64,000 nt of DNA, from positions 1,472,613 to 1,536,612 of the forward strand of contig NZ_NIBV01000002.1 in NCBI RefSeq assembly GCF_002632585.1. Direction: 5' to 3'. Below the pieces are notes generated by a model, which saw only the letters and a program-made list of their open reading frames with translations, made no database searches and had not been told where the DNA came from. Origin of the DNA: Xenorhabdus szentirmaii DSM 16338. Lineage in GTDB: Bacteria; Pseudomonadota; Gammaproteobacteria; Enterobacterales; Enterobacteriaceae. Position numbers and translations under genes: made by a program. Within the stretch, counting starts at the first letter, position 1. Each line of letters opens with the position of its first letter. Shown piece by piece: positions 25,156 through 34,725 of the stretch.

Positions 25156-26670
25156 ATGTCAATGAACAGAAGAGATTTCATTACCAGTACAGCAGCACTG
25201 TCGGGTGTATCACTACTGACTTCCTTACTGCCTACAAAGTTACTTGCCGATGTGCCCGGAATTTCTGCGGCAGCCATCAAGCCGGAACTGCTATCAGACG
25301 CACGGATGGCACCAACCCGCTTGGGCATCGATTCACGGATTTGGAACTGGCACAAGAATGCGGCTCATTCTGGCCCCATGCCGATGAACTGGTATGAGGC
25401 CACCTTGACCGAGTGGCCTAGCTTTGGAAAATTGCCGGGTGATCAGACTTGCGATGTGGTTGTCATCGGTGGTGGCTTGTTGGGTGTTTCTGCTGCATTA
25501 CATTTAGCGGAATCTGGTCGGGATGTAGTACTCATCGAGAAAGACAATATTGGTTCAGGTGCTTCTGGGCGCAATGGCGGGCAGATTACGCCTGGGTTAG
25601 CGCGCTGGGAAGCTGAAACGATGGCAGATAACCTATCGCCTGATGAGGCCAACCGTCTGTGGCGCTTTGCCTCGGTTGAAGCAATGGAGCTCGTCGACGA
25701 ACTCGCCGCGCGTTATGATTTTACCTGCGACCGAAAACGTGGACACATTACCGCTGCTGTGCATCCGGGACACATGGGGGTTTTGGTCAAAAACGCTGAT
25801 GCCCGACGGCAACTCGGAGATTCTGCCTTACGCATCATTGGGTCACATGAGCTACAGGAAATGGTGAAATCGGATATTTACCACGGTGCAACCATCGATA
25901 GCATTGGCGGGCAAGTTCATCCATTGGCATTACTGCGCGGTATGGCCTATGGTTTTTGTCAATCGGGTGGCCGTATCTATGACGGCACGGCAGTCAAAAC
26001 CATTCAGGACACACCTCAAGGTACAGTTGTAGTGACTGACTTTGGTACCGTCAAGGCACGCGAAGCTGTCGTATTGGCGGTGCATTATGCAACTGAGGAG
26101 TTTTTATCCAATGGAAATACTACTGTGCCATTTTACACTTACGTAGCTGTTACTCCCCCACTTCCGGTTCACGAGTTGCTGCCGGCGGATCTACCGGTTT
26201 ACGACACTCAGTTACAGATTGATTACTACCGAGCGGTGCGTGGCAATCGACTGTTATTCGGCGGCCAGGGTACTGGTAATTCATGGTCACCGCGTGATGT
26301 GAACAACTACCTGCTCGAACGTATCCGCACAGTCTTTCCGCAACTGCACAATCCTGAGCTTGAATACTCTTGGAGCGGTATCAGCGACATTACCCTTAAT
26401 GGCGCTATTGATGCCCGCAAGAGTGACGGCCAGATTCCACGCTATCTGGTTCATGGCTGGAGTGGTCATGGTGTGGCACAAACAGTGCGTATCGGTAAGG
26501 CAATAAGCGATGATATAACCGGCCGCAATGACGACTTTACCATGCTTACCCGCATCGAGCATGATGAAATCCCGCTAGGTAAATACCTCGGTCCGGTGGC
26601 AATTCCACTGGTTAAGGGCGCTCTTAGCCTGAAGAGTCTGTTTAATCCTGCGGAGGTGGTCTCGTTCTGA
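25156..26670 (+). CDS. Tat-signal FAD-dependent amine oxidase, PuuB/DadA-like
   Basis: A 504-aa FAD oxidoreductase of the DAO family. The N-terminus MSMNRRDFITSTAALSG with a following hydrophobic stretch and A-D-V-P is a twin-arginine export signal. Domain start is seen as VVVIGGGLLGVSAALHLAES (about residues 98-117, dinucleotide-binding GxGxxG), then LIEKDNIGSGASGRNGGQIT, the motif of gamma-glutamylputrescine oxidase PuuB and relatives, and a C-terminal WSGISDITLNGAIDA / H-G-W-S-G-H-G-V segment. PuuB itself lacks a signal peptide, so export here is unusual. In context it would oxidatively deaminate an amine, releasing an aldehyde. No gamma-glutamylputrescine synthetase gene is present, so a free amine may be the substrate. 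Confidence 0.82.
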   Translation: MSMNRRDFITSTAALSGVSLLTSLLPTKLLADVPGISAAAIKPELLSDARMAPTRLGIDSRIWNWHKNAAHSGPMPMNWYEATLTEWPSFGKLPGDQTCDVVVIGGGLLGVSAALHLAESGRDVVLIEKDNIGSGASGRNGGQITPGLARWEAETMADNLSPDEANRLWRFASVEAMELVDELAARYDFTCDRKRGHITAAVHPGHMGVLVKNADARRQLGDSALRIIGSHELQEMVKSDIYHGATIDSIGGQVHPLALLRGMAYGFCQSGGRIYDGTAVKTIQDTPQGTVVVTDFGTVKAREAVVLAVHYATEEFLSNGNTTVPFYTYVAVTPPLPVHELLPADLPVYDTQLQIDYYRAVRGNRLLFGGQGTGNSWSPRDVNNYLLERIRTVFPQLHNPELEYSWSGISDITLNGAIDARKSDGQIPRYLVHGWSGHGVAQTVRIGKAISDDITGRNDDFTMLTRIEHDEIPLGKYLGPVAIPLVKGALSLKSLFNPAEVVSF

Positions 26671-26828
26671 TGAATATGTCGATCTTGTACACATTGCCCG
26701 ACTATTAAGATAAATTGGCCTAGTACTAGTGCTGTCTGGGGTTAGCTAAACTAACTTAGCCTCGTTCGGCGTCATTGAAGCCGTTATATTCCGGAATTCT
26801 TTTGGTGACTTGTTCCCCGCCCTATCAC

Positions 26829-27137
26829 GGGTCCGGCGGAAGAACTCTCGAAAATGACGAGTAACGAGGCCTCAATGTTTTTTAGATTAAAATCACATTT
26901 TCAGTACGACTCTGCTTTAGCTTGTTCGCTGCTCTCTTTCCTGCATTGCAAAAGATAAGAAAAAAGGTTCGTCTTCCAACGCCGGTCTGTTCACAAACTT
27001 CTGCGGCCGCTTTAGCTGAATTTTCGTACAAAGTTCTGGCGTTTTCACATTTCTCAATGTGGGGTCGTGGGCGGCCACCACGTTTACCTCTGGCTTTAGC
27101 CGCCGCTCTTCCGGCTGCTGCCCGTTCTGCTTTTCAT
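26829..27137. mobile_element. truncated second copy of the Tn3-family right end, inverted
   Basis: Starting gggtccggcggaag at 26829, this segment repeats the right end of the 11.2-13.8 kb transposon (terminal repeat, spacer and 3' part of the resolvase) in the opposite orientation. It breaks off at about 27137 where LysR coding sequence begins. The two copies thus flank the 13.8-26.8 kb catabolic region as inverted repeats. The 5 bp outside (atcac) match neither flank of the first copy. Confidence 0.8.
26901..27137 (-). pseudogene. Tn3-family resolvase, C-terminal remnant
   Basis: On the minus strand this encodes the end of the same resolvase as at 13327-13713 (RAAAKARGKRGGRPRP, then the HTH with GVGRRTFFSYL), stopping at 26901. 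The catalytic domain is absent, removed at the junction with the LysR fragment. On the plus strand an accidental open frame through this DNA fuses in frame with the LysR C-terminus. Confidence 0.75.
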
Positions 27138-27593
27138 GGGCGGTTCATCTCCAAGCAAATTCACCATTTGGTTGCCAGCCCGGAATATGTGGAAAAATAC
27201 GGTGCTCCCACAAGGCCGGAAGATTTAAGTAAACATCATATTTTGGCTTACAAAGGTGCTATGGGGCCACAATATTGGTCATTTACACGAGGCGGAAAAA
27301 AAGTTCAGCTGTTACCGGAACCCAAAATAGTTTCAAATAACGCAGAAATGCTGACCCTTGCAACTGAAGATGGCGCGGGAATTATTTTGTTTCCCGACTG
27401 GCAGATAAGCGCATCCCTAAAGCAAAAGAAAGTGATTGAATTAATGACGGATTTTGAGGTTTCAACAGGTGTACCCGACCAGTCGATATATATGCTTTAT
27501 CCTGGAAATCAATATCCGTCCCTGAATACACGCGCTGTTATTGATTTTTTTCTGGAAAAATTTGGTTCACCACCTTATTGGAAGTATCCCTGA
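27138..27593 (+). pseudogene. LysR-family regulator, C-terminal substrate-binding fragment
   Basis: About 151 codons encode the second half of a LysR effector-binding domain: ISKQIHHLVASPEYVEKYG, RPEDLSKHHILAYKGAMGPQ, ATEDGAGIILFPDWQ, IYMLYPGNQYPSLNTRAVID, FFLEKF. There is no DNA-binding domain. Upstream the plus-strand frame stays open through antisense transposon DNA to an ATG at 26922, giving a chimeric 223-aa ORF that is almost certainly not a real gene product. It is probably the tail of the LysR gene whose first 40 codons are at 11074; about 125 residues in between would be lost. Confidence 0.75.
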
Positions 27594-27706
27594 TAGTGAA
27601 GATATCATTTAAGCATAATATCAAACTCATTTATTCAAGCTAATTTGCATTGATACTGATAAAGTCCGCTTAAAGATATATAACCAGCCAATTGATGAGG
27701 AAAGAT

Positions 27707-28567
27707 ATGTCTGTGATTACCACTAAAACCATTATCTATGAGCTTATTTCCTGGATTGAAAATAATCTTGATAATCGACTCAATATAGATACTGTTGCTG
27801 AGCGATCAGGGTATAGTAAGTGGCATTTGCAACGCATATTTAAAGAGATAACCGGCGAATCTCTGGGACGTTATATACTCAAACGTCGACTATACAAGAC
27901 CGCGGTAGCGTTATGGTTTTCTGGGCAAAAAGCTTATGAAATTGCAATGCGTTATCAATTTGAGTCGCAACAATCATTTTCACGTTCATTCAAATCGCAT
28001 TTCAGCGTCACTCCGGGGATTTGGAGAAAAACCGAAAACTTAGAGTTAAATCGGCTATTTCCGCCTTTTACCTCAGCAACATTCAACATCCCTGAGCCTA
28101 CCCTGAAAAAAATAGAAGGTTATGATATTTTCATCCATAGTGATGCAGGTTATTCCATCATTGAAGAGGACTCAAATAGCAACCAATTCTATGATGATGC
28201 AAATAATAACCTATATAAACTATTAGAGAAAAACATCCATGGGCCAATAGATACCTATGTCATCATTAACCATGAACCTTCAAAAAATACAGGTAATTTT
28301 GCTGTTCGCATTCAACTTGGGCACAATGCATCCGGTTATATTCAAACATCAAAAGTTAATGTTAAGGGTAACTACCTGGTTTTTAAATGGTATGGAAAAA
28401 ACAATGAGTTCAGCAAGCGAGTACAGCAGATCTATGAGTGTTTGCTCCTTGGTTCTTCTTATGTGTTACGCCCAGATCCTGATATAAAAATCATACGTGA
28501 CTTTAATGTATCAAATCATGCTCAGGATACGTATTGGGATTATGAATATTTAATCCCCGTTGTATAA
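27707..28567 (+). CDS. AraC-family regulator, Rob/SoxS-like
   Basis: A 286-aa regulator. The N-terminal 110 residues form the double helix-turn-helix of the MarA/SoxS/Rob group: IENNLDNRLNIDTVAERSGY, SKWHLQRIFKEITGESLGRY, A-L-W-F-S-G-Q-K-A-Y-E-I-A-M-R-Y, S-Q-Q-S-F-S-R-S-F-K. The remaining 170 residues form a GyrI-like ligand-binding domain as in Rob, though diverged. The ATG at 27707 has gagg 6 nt upstream; 27692 is an in-frame alternative. It faces the NRPS operon convergently. Members of this group respond to oxidants, antibiotics or bile-like compounds; the target here is unknown. Confidence 0.85.
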   Translation: MSVITTKTIIYELISWIENNLDNRLNIDTVAERSGYSKWHLQRIFKEITGESLGRYILKRRLYKTAVALWFSGQKAYEIAMRYQFESQQSFSRSFKSHFSVTPGIWRKTENLELNRLFPPFTSATFNIPEPTLKKIEGYDIFIHSDAGYSIIEEDSNSNQFYDDANNNLYKLLEKNIHGPIDTYVIINHEPSKNTGNFAVRIQLGHNASGYIQTSKVNVKGNYLVFKWYGKNNEFSKRVQQIYECLLLGSSYVLRPDPDIKIIRDFNVSNHAQDTYWDYEYLIPVV

Positions 28568-28601
28568 TTTTATTGCTGGTGTATTTCGCCAGATTTCAGA
28601 A

Positions 28602-28651
28602 GCCTCATGGAACTGATAGCGATTGACGATAATTGGCCTCCTCCATGAGGC
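28602..28651. terminator. inverted repeat between the AraC gene and the NRPS operon
   Basis: Arms gcctcatgga and tccatgaggc flank a 30-nt loop in the 128-bp gap between two convergent genes. It is probably a bidirectional transcription end, although the loop is long and the U-runs are short. Confidence 0.4.
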
Positions 28652-28695
28652 CCTATTCTCGCTTATTAATTAAATTGATTTTTTCTTAAATGAAG

Positions 28696-31600
28696 TTATT
28701 CATAAAATCTACTGATACTCACTCTATTTTGATCAGATACGATAGCTTCCAGCAACTTTTCATAATACTTCGCAAGTTTATTGGCAATCTCGTCAGTGTA
28801 CAGTTCTGGGTTATAGCTTAGTTCACATATGATATTCTGCGATGCATTGACGAAATTTATCCCCAATGACTGAAAAGGCACCGGATCAACTTTTATCATT
28901 TCCATATCGAGATTGGGTAACGATATTTTGCTGCTTTCTGGGCTATCCGCGTAGTTGTAGAAATTCTGGGCATCCATATAATTAAAAATAACATTAAATA
29001 TACAATCCCTGGTCTTTTCTCCTACGTCATCAATCACCGCAGCCATGTGAATATCTGAATTCTCCAGCGAATTATAAATAAACTGGCTGACTTGCAGAAT
29101 GATGTCATGAAGGCTCATCTCTTTGCTGATAGTGGATTTCACAATCAGGTCATCCAAGAACAAGCCCATGATCTGATGGCTATCGATATGGGAACGATCT
29201 GCCTGTGGTGAGGTGATAACATGTTGCGATTCACCAGAATACATAAAGAGACAAGCGTGGAACAACGCCATATATAGCATGTAAGGGGTGATTTTATGGG
29301 TTCCGCAGTATTGTGAAACGGCCTTATCCAGTGATTCAGGCGTATTAATATTGATGACTTTAAATTGATTCTTTGTATCCATATGCTTGCTGAAAGGAAC
29401 AGGGAAGCTACGCCCATCCGTATTAATATCAGCAAATTGTTGCCGCCAGAATTTTAGTTGATTTTGATATTTTTCAGTCTTATGACGTTCATGTGAATCA
29501 TACGCAAAATCAGAGTATTGCATTGAAAGAGGCGGAAGAGTAATTTTTTGTTCCTGTGAGTATGCCGTATACAATGTCTTCAGTTCATTCATAAGAATAT
29601 TGATAGACCACCCATCGGAAATAATGTGATGAATGTTAATGAACAAAACTGAGCGTGTTTCTGACATCGGCAATAAAAATGTCTTGAATAATGGGCCAAT
29701 GAATATATCAAAAGGTGTCTTTAATTCTGTTTTCCAGAGCTTGTTAATTTCAGTGGCAATGTGTTCTTTTTCTAATCCTTTTGGCAACAAATCGATGATT
29801 TGTAAATTGACTTTCATATTGTTATTGGGCGTGATGAAAACTTGTCCATCTTCTTCGTAAAATCGTAATCGTAAACTTTCATGTCGTTCTATAATCACAG
29901 ACAAACTTTTTTCCAATGCCCTTTTATTCAGTTCCCCCTCCAGCAAAAAGAAGAGTGGAATACTGAAAGCATCATCCAACAGACCTTCTTTGGTCAAAGA
30001 CCAGAACATTTTTTGATAGTAAGAAATCGGTATTCTTTTATCCGTTATATTTCTCCTATCGGATACATTTTCTGTTGGCGAATGTGATGTTGGCGATAAT
30101 GTGGATATGCCTTGCTCTTGAATGCTGCGGATCAGATTGGCAATCTGGGCAATGGTTGGGTTCGCAAACATATTATTCATGCTGAAGTTGTTGCATAAAT
30201 CATTTTTTATAGAGGTCGTTATTTTCACCGCCAAGAGTGAATGACCACCGAGTGCGAAGAAATTATCATAAATACCAACTTGGTTGATTTTCAGGTGTTT
30301 TTGCCACAATTGACAGAGTTTTTCCTCCATTTCATCCCGTGGTGCGACATAAGTTTGGTGGTGTACGTCACCATCATTTGGCACCGGCAGCGCTTTTTTA
30401 TCTATTTTATTGCTCAATGAAAGTGGCATGCGTTCCATTGGGATATAAAGGCTGGGGATCATGTATTCAGGCAATTGTTTTTTTAGGGCCGCTTCCAGTA
30501 ATTTGGGAAGCTCTCCACCAATGGCAGAGATTTTCGGATAATTAGCCAGATGGGTTTGGCTATATTCATGGCGAGCCTGCACGGGAGGCAATTCATGGCG
30601 GCTGAAAATCACATCCAGCAGGTCAAATTGCTGTTGTGACCATGTCACGCCGCATTGATAACCGCACTGTTCAGCATATTGGAGCAAGGATTCGAACGCC
30701 GAAATTTGCGCCATCGCTTCTGATGTCAAACTACCATCATTTGTCAATGACGAGATGATTTGGCTCGCTGGCCAATGGCGCAACCCTTCTGCCACTTCAA
30801 CATCATCTTTAATACGGGCGTTGGGAATACCCGAGACACCGAACGTATCGTATGTTCCTGCTTCCAACTGACTGTTAATTTTATCAATCGTATTGAAATT
30901 GAACCAGACCACAGACTGTTCGTGGCATATCGCCGCAGTTTCATCGCGTTTATGTAAGATGACTTCATAACGATAACGCAGCATTTCATTGTCGCCGATG
31001 CCCCGTTTAACCAGAATATCCACGCGGTCAATTTCCGGATAACGTGTTGGCAGTTGGGTAAAGTAAGTCGGGCTGAGCAGGAATTCTTCTTCTTGCTGTA
31101 ACCGCCTATGGACACGATTTGCCAGTGTTCCTGCGTCGATGCGCTGCCCATTGCAACGGCTTTGTTCTAGGGCTGTCATGTGGGCTGTCAGCAGATCTAA
31201 ATTGCGGATATCCCCCAACAAAATGTTTCCCCCTGCTTCAACGACCGGCAATAATTGGGCAATCACTTTGTCCAGATATTGTACGTTGGGGAAATATTGA
31301 ACCACCGAGTTAATGACTACCGTATCGAAAGTATCGTTCGCGCCCCCCCCTAAATTCAGGGCATCCCCCTGATACAATTGGACATGGGACCAACCCCGCT
31401 GTTGCAAGGTTTGCTGGTGCCGCGCCAGAACTTCTGCCGAAATATCGGTTGCCAATACCGATTCACACTGTTCAGCATAGCGATATAATAGCAAGCCCGT
31501 GCCACAACCGATTTCCAGTAAACGACGCGGATGCAGATCATTGATTCGCTGAACGGTACCCGCCCGCCACTCTTCCATTTGCTCAAGCGGAATGGGCTTA

Positions 31601-34600
31601 TCGGTATAACTGTTTACCCGACCGCCAAAATCACTGTCAGCATCATCCTGATCGGCAACAGGATTTTTGTTGGTTCTTTGCCGATATTGTTCATCAAAGA
31701 TTTCTGTCCAACCCTTCATGTAATCGGCATTAAATTCGGTGGCTTTCTTAGCCAACCAGTCTGTGCTTGGGCAAACATAGGCAATCAGTTTTTTATCTTC
31801 ACCGTCGCCATGTGTGATCACCGCGGCACTGCTTAAAATGTTCTGTTCTGCCAAGACAGATTCGATTTCCCCCAACTCTATTCGGTAACTGCGAATTTTG
31901 ACCTGCGAGTCAATGCGGCCAATGAATTCCAGCTCACCGTCAGGCGTCCAGCGCACCAAATCACCGGTACGATAAAGTCTGGCGGCCGGATCAGCGCTAA
32001 ATGGGTCACGGATAAATTGTTTTTCCGTCAGTTCTGGCGCGTTCCGGTAACCGCGCCCCAATTGGACACCGCCGATATGCAATTCCCCCACTGCGCCCAG
32101 AGGGACTAGATTGCCATCGGAATCCATAATGCGCATCACGGCATTTGGCAACGGTTTGCCGATCGTCACCCGCTTATCTGCCGTCAATAATCCGCTGGTA
32201 ATAATGGAAGTACATTCTGTCGGGCCGTAGACGTTGAACAGTTGGCGCTCTTGTGACCACTGTGCAGCAATATAGGGCGGCACCGCTTCCCCGGCTAATA
32301 ACAACGTTGAAACGCTGCGCCATTGATTGAAAGCCAAATGGGGCAACAACGCTGGTGGCAATATCGCATGGGTAATTTGGTGTTTTTCAACAATATCATT
32401 CAGTAATTCAGGGGAACGGCGCTGGTTTTCAGAAAGAAGGTACAGCGTTGCCCCGTACGCCAATGTCATAGCCATTTCCAGAATGGCTGCATCAAAGCTC
32501 CATGACGCAAATTGCAAGACACGGCTATTGGCATCAGCGCCATACAAATCCGCCTGCGCATGTGCCAGATTAACCCAGCCTTTGTGTTCCAGCATCGCGC
32601 CCTTCGGCCTGCCTGTCGAACCCGATGTGTAGACAACATAAGCCAGATGATTTTCAGTCAATGAAAATGGACGGTCAGTAATATTATCGGTAGATAAATT
32701 TTTCAGCTTTGACTGTATGTCGGTGGTATCAAGGCAAATGACTTTTTGTTGACTGACAGGTAATTTTTCAACCAATGATGTTTCAGTCAGGATCAATTCT
32801 GCCCCGCTGTTCTCCCGCATATACCGGAGGCGCTCTTTTGGATAACTGACATCCAGTGGCACATAAGCGCCACCGGCTTTTAAAATTCCCAGCAGGACAA
32901 CAACGGCCTGCAATGAGCGCGGGAGGCAAATCGCCACCAAGGTGTCCGGCTGAATACCCTGTTCCATAAGGTAATGTGCCAATTGGTTGGCTTGTGCATT
33001 CAGTTCTCTATAACTGAGCGAGCTTTCGCCAAAAACCAATGCGTTTTTTTCAGGCGTGAGCGCAACTTGTTTTTCAAACAATTCATGGAAACACAGGCCG
33101 CGCGGGTACTGAATTTGAAGCCCATTTAATTCACGCAATAATGTGTGTTTTTCAGCATCAACTAAAAATGGAAGAGCATGGGCGGGTGGCTCGACATTAA
33201 CCGAATTTTCACCCATCGTTTCAACAATGCTGGTCAGCAGGGTTTCGTAATTGTCGAGTAAGCGGTCAATGGTAGCATCGTTAAACAGGTTAGTGTCTGC
33301 AATCCATAAAATCGTTAACTCATCTCCTCTTTCATAAACAAGCACTTCCAAATCAAACCGGGTCGTGAGCAACGGCTTTTCTTCTCCAGAAACAGCGTTT
33401 TCCTGTTCCCAAATGATATCGAATTGATTGTTTTGTACAGAGAAAATTATCTGGAAAATGGGGTTATGATTTAAATGCCGCTCCGGACTGAGTGTTTCCA
33501 CCAACTTTTCAAAAGGCAAATCTTGATGGTCATAGGCATCCAGAATAGTACGTCTATTTTGCTTCAATAATTCACTGAAAGTGAGTTGCCCTGATAAATC
33601 AGTCCGGATAACCAGCGAATTGACGAAAAAGCCGATCAGGGGTTCTATGTCTCGGTGCCTCCGGCCCGCTATCGGCATGCCGACCACGATATCTTTTTCA
33701 TCGCTGTAATGGCTGAGCAAGACGGCAAAGGCCGTTTCCAAAAACATAAATAATGTCACTTTATGTTTGGTACACAGTTCCCGGATTTTTTGAGTCAGAT
33801 GCTGCGAAATCTGTTGCGGGTAAACTCGTCCTTCAAAACCTTGTTTTTCCGGGCGGGGATTATCCAGCGGAAAACAATGTACAGGAGGAATGCCGGCTAA
33901 CTGGTTTTGCCAATACGCCAGTTGTTTTTCCAGAACCTCACCTTGCAGCCAATTCCGTTGCCATTGGGCATAATCGGCATATTGAATTTTTAACGGAGGC
34001 AGCGGATTAGGCTCCCCCTGACAGTAAGCCCGGTATAAAGTAAGAAGTTCACTGAGGAAAATCGGAATAGACCAGCCATCGTAGGCGATGTGGTGCATCG
34101 TATAGATGATGGCATAATCTTCTGCGGCCAGTTTAATGACCCGGATACGCAGCATTAAATCGGTACTGAGGTTAAAAACCTGACGCCCTTCTTCTTTATT
34201 AATGTGTTTTAATTGGCGTTCTTTTTCGGCTTCCGGAAGTGATGATAAATCATGATAGAGCATGGGCAGTTCAAAGGCCGCCGCAATCACCTGCCGCGGT
34301 TCGTTGCCAATAACTTTAAAATGGGTGCGCAAGGCTTCATGGCGTTCAAGCAAACTTTTTACTGCCGCTTCGAATGCCTCAATGTTGATTGATTCCCTTA
34401 ATCTCAAATCCCCGGTACCATTGTATTGTGGGCTGCTGCCGTTAGCCTGATCAATCAGCCACAAGCGCTGTTGGGCAAATGAGAGTGGATAATCACTTGC
34501 ATGCTCATCACGCTGGATGTCTTGCAATTGATATGTATTCGCTTTTTCCGCTGAGTTAGCGTAATTCAGGAATTCAATCAATTCTTGCTTATGCTCTTTC

Positions 34601-34725
34601 CATTCGCTGAGCAACTCCGGCGGTATCGTGTCATTCTGAGTCTCATATTGTAAGCGGTTATCTGCAACAAACAGCGTAATTCCTTGCCTTAACGCTTCAT
34701 TGACGATCTGGGCGATGTTTTTCAT
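28696..34725 (-). CDS. NRPS with docking-C-A-MT-T-C architecture (terminal enzyme of a rhabdopeptide/xenortide-like assembly line)
   Basis: A 2009-aa nonribosomal peptide synthetase. Order: TubC-like docking domain (1-60, [20 protein letters not shown]); condensation domain with [10 protein letters not shown] near 212; adenylation domain ([12 protein letters not shown] near 704, [14 protein letters not shown]); N-methyltransferase inserted before the last A motif ([15 protein letters not shown] near 1073); thiolation domain ([15 protein letters not shown], Ser near 1494); and a second condensation domain ([10 protein letters not shown] near 1702) in place of a thioesterase. My hand-aligned ten-residue A code is D-A-L-I-L-A-V-S-I-K, suggesting an aliphatic amino acid such as Val or Leu. 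Terminal C domains in this family release the N-methylated peptide onto an amine. It lacks the C-terminal tail of the two upstream proteins and starts in a 4-nt overlap. Confidence 0.92.
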   Translation of the reverse strand: MKNIAQIVNEALRQGITLFVADNRLQYETQNDTIPPELLSEWKEHKQELIEFLNYANSAEKANTYQLQDIQRDEHASDYPLSFAQQRLWLIDQANGSSPQYNGTGDLRLRESINIEAFEAAVKSLLERHEALRTHFKVIGNEPRQVIAAAFELPMLYHDLSSLPEAEKERQLKHINKEEGRQVFNLSTDLMLRIRVIKLAAEDYAIIYTMHHIAYDGWSIPIFLSELLTLYRAYCQGEPNPLPPLKIQYADYAQWQRNWLQGEVLEKQLAYWQNQLAGIPPVHCFPLDNPRPEKQGFEGRVYPQQISQHLTQKIRELCTKHKVTLFMFLETAFAVLLSHYSDEKDIVVGMPIAGRRHRDIEPLIGFFVNSLVIRTDLSGQLTFSELLKQNRRTILDAYDHQDLPFEKLVETLSPERHLNHNPIFQIIFSVQNNQFDIIWEQENAVSGEEKPLLTTRFDLEVLVYERGDELTILWIADTNLFNDATIDRLLDNYETLLTSIVETMGENSVNVEPPAHALPFLVDAEKHTLLRELNGLQIQYPRGLCFHELFEKQVALTPEKNALVFGESSLSYRELNAQANQLAHYLMEQGIQPDTLVAICLPRSLQAVVVLLGILKAGGAYVPLDVSYPKERLRYMRENSGAELILTETSLVEKLPVSQQKVICLDTTDIQSKLKNLSTDNITDRPFSLTENHLAYVVYTSGSTGRPKGAMLEHKGWVNLAHAQADLYGADANSRVLQFASWSFDAAILEMAMTLAYGATLYLLSENQRRSPELLNDIVEKHQITHAILPPALLPHLAFNQWRSVSTLLLAGEAVPPYIAAQWSQERQLFNVYGPTECTSIITSGLLTADKRVTIGKPLPNAVMRIMDSDGNLVPLGAVGELHIGGVQLGRGYRNAPELTEKQFIRDPFSADPAARLYRTGDLVRWTPDGELEFIGRIDSQVKIRSYRIELGEIESVLAEQNILSSAAVITHGDGEDKKLIAYVCPSTDWLAKKATEFNADYMKGWTEIFDEQYRQRTNKNPVADQDDADSDFGGRVNSYTDKPIPLEQMEEWRAGTVQRINDLHPRRLLEIGCGTGLLLYRYAEQCESVLATDISAEVLARHQQTLQQRGWSHVQLYQGDALNLGGGANDTFDTVVINSVVQYFPNVQYLDKVIAQLLPVVEAGGNILLGDIRNLDLLTAHMTALEQSRCNGQRIDAGTLANRVHRRLQQEEEFLLSPTYFTQLPTRYPEIDRVDILVKRGIGDNEMLRYRYEVILHKRDETAAICHEQSVVWFNFNTIDKINSQLEAGTYDTFGVSGIPNARIKDDVEVAEGLRHWPASQIISSLTNDGSLTSEAMAQISAFESLLQYAEQCGYQCGVTWSQQQFDLLDVIFSRHELPPVQARHEYSQTHLANYPKISAIGGELPKLLEAALKKQLPEYMIPSLYIPMERMPLSLSNKIDKKALPVPNDGDVHHQTYVAPRDEMEEKLCQLWQKHLKINQVGIYDNFFALGGHSLLAVKITTSIKNDLCNNFSMNNMFANPTIAQIANLIRSIQEQGISTLSPTSHSPTENVSDRRNITDKRIPISYYQKMFWSLTKEGLLDDAFSIPLFFLLEGELNKRALEKSLSVIIERHESLRLRFYEEDGQVFITPNNNMKVNLQIIDLLPKGLEKEHIATEINKLWKTELKTPFDIFIGPLFKTFLLPMSETRSVLFINIHHIISDGWSINILMNELKTLYTAYSQEQKITLPPLSMQYSDFAYDSHERHKTEKYQNQLKFWRQQFADINTDGRSFPVPFSKHMDTKNQFKVININTPESLDKAVSQYCGTHKITPYMLYMALFHACLFMYSGESQHVITSPQADRSHIDSHQIMGLFLDDLIVKSTISKEMSLHDIILQVSQFIYNSLENSDIHMAAVIDDVGEKTRDCIFNVIFNYMDAQNFYNYADSPESSKISLPNLDMEMIKVDPVPFQSLGINFVNASQNIICELSYNPELYTDEIANKLAKYYEKLLEAIVSDQNRVSISRFYE

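Noticed and set aside
26922-27593. Complete LysR-type protein of 223 residues
   Set aside because: The first 72 codons are antisense resolvase DNA; only the C-terminal part is LysR, and there is no DNA-binding domain.
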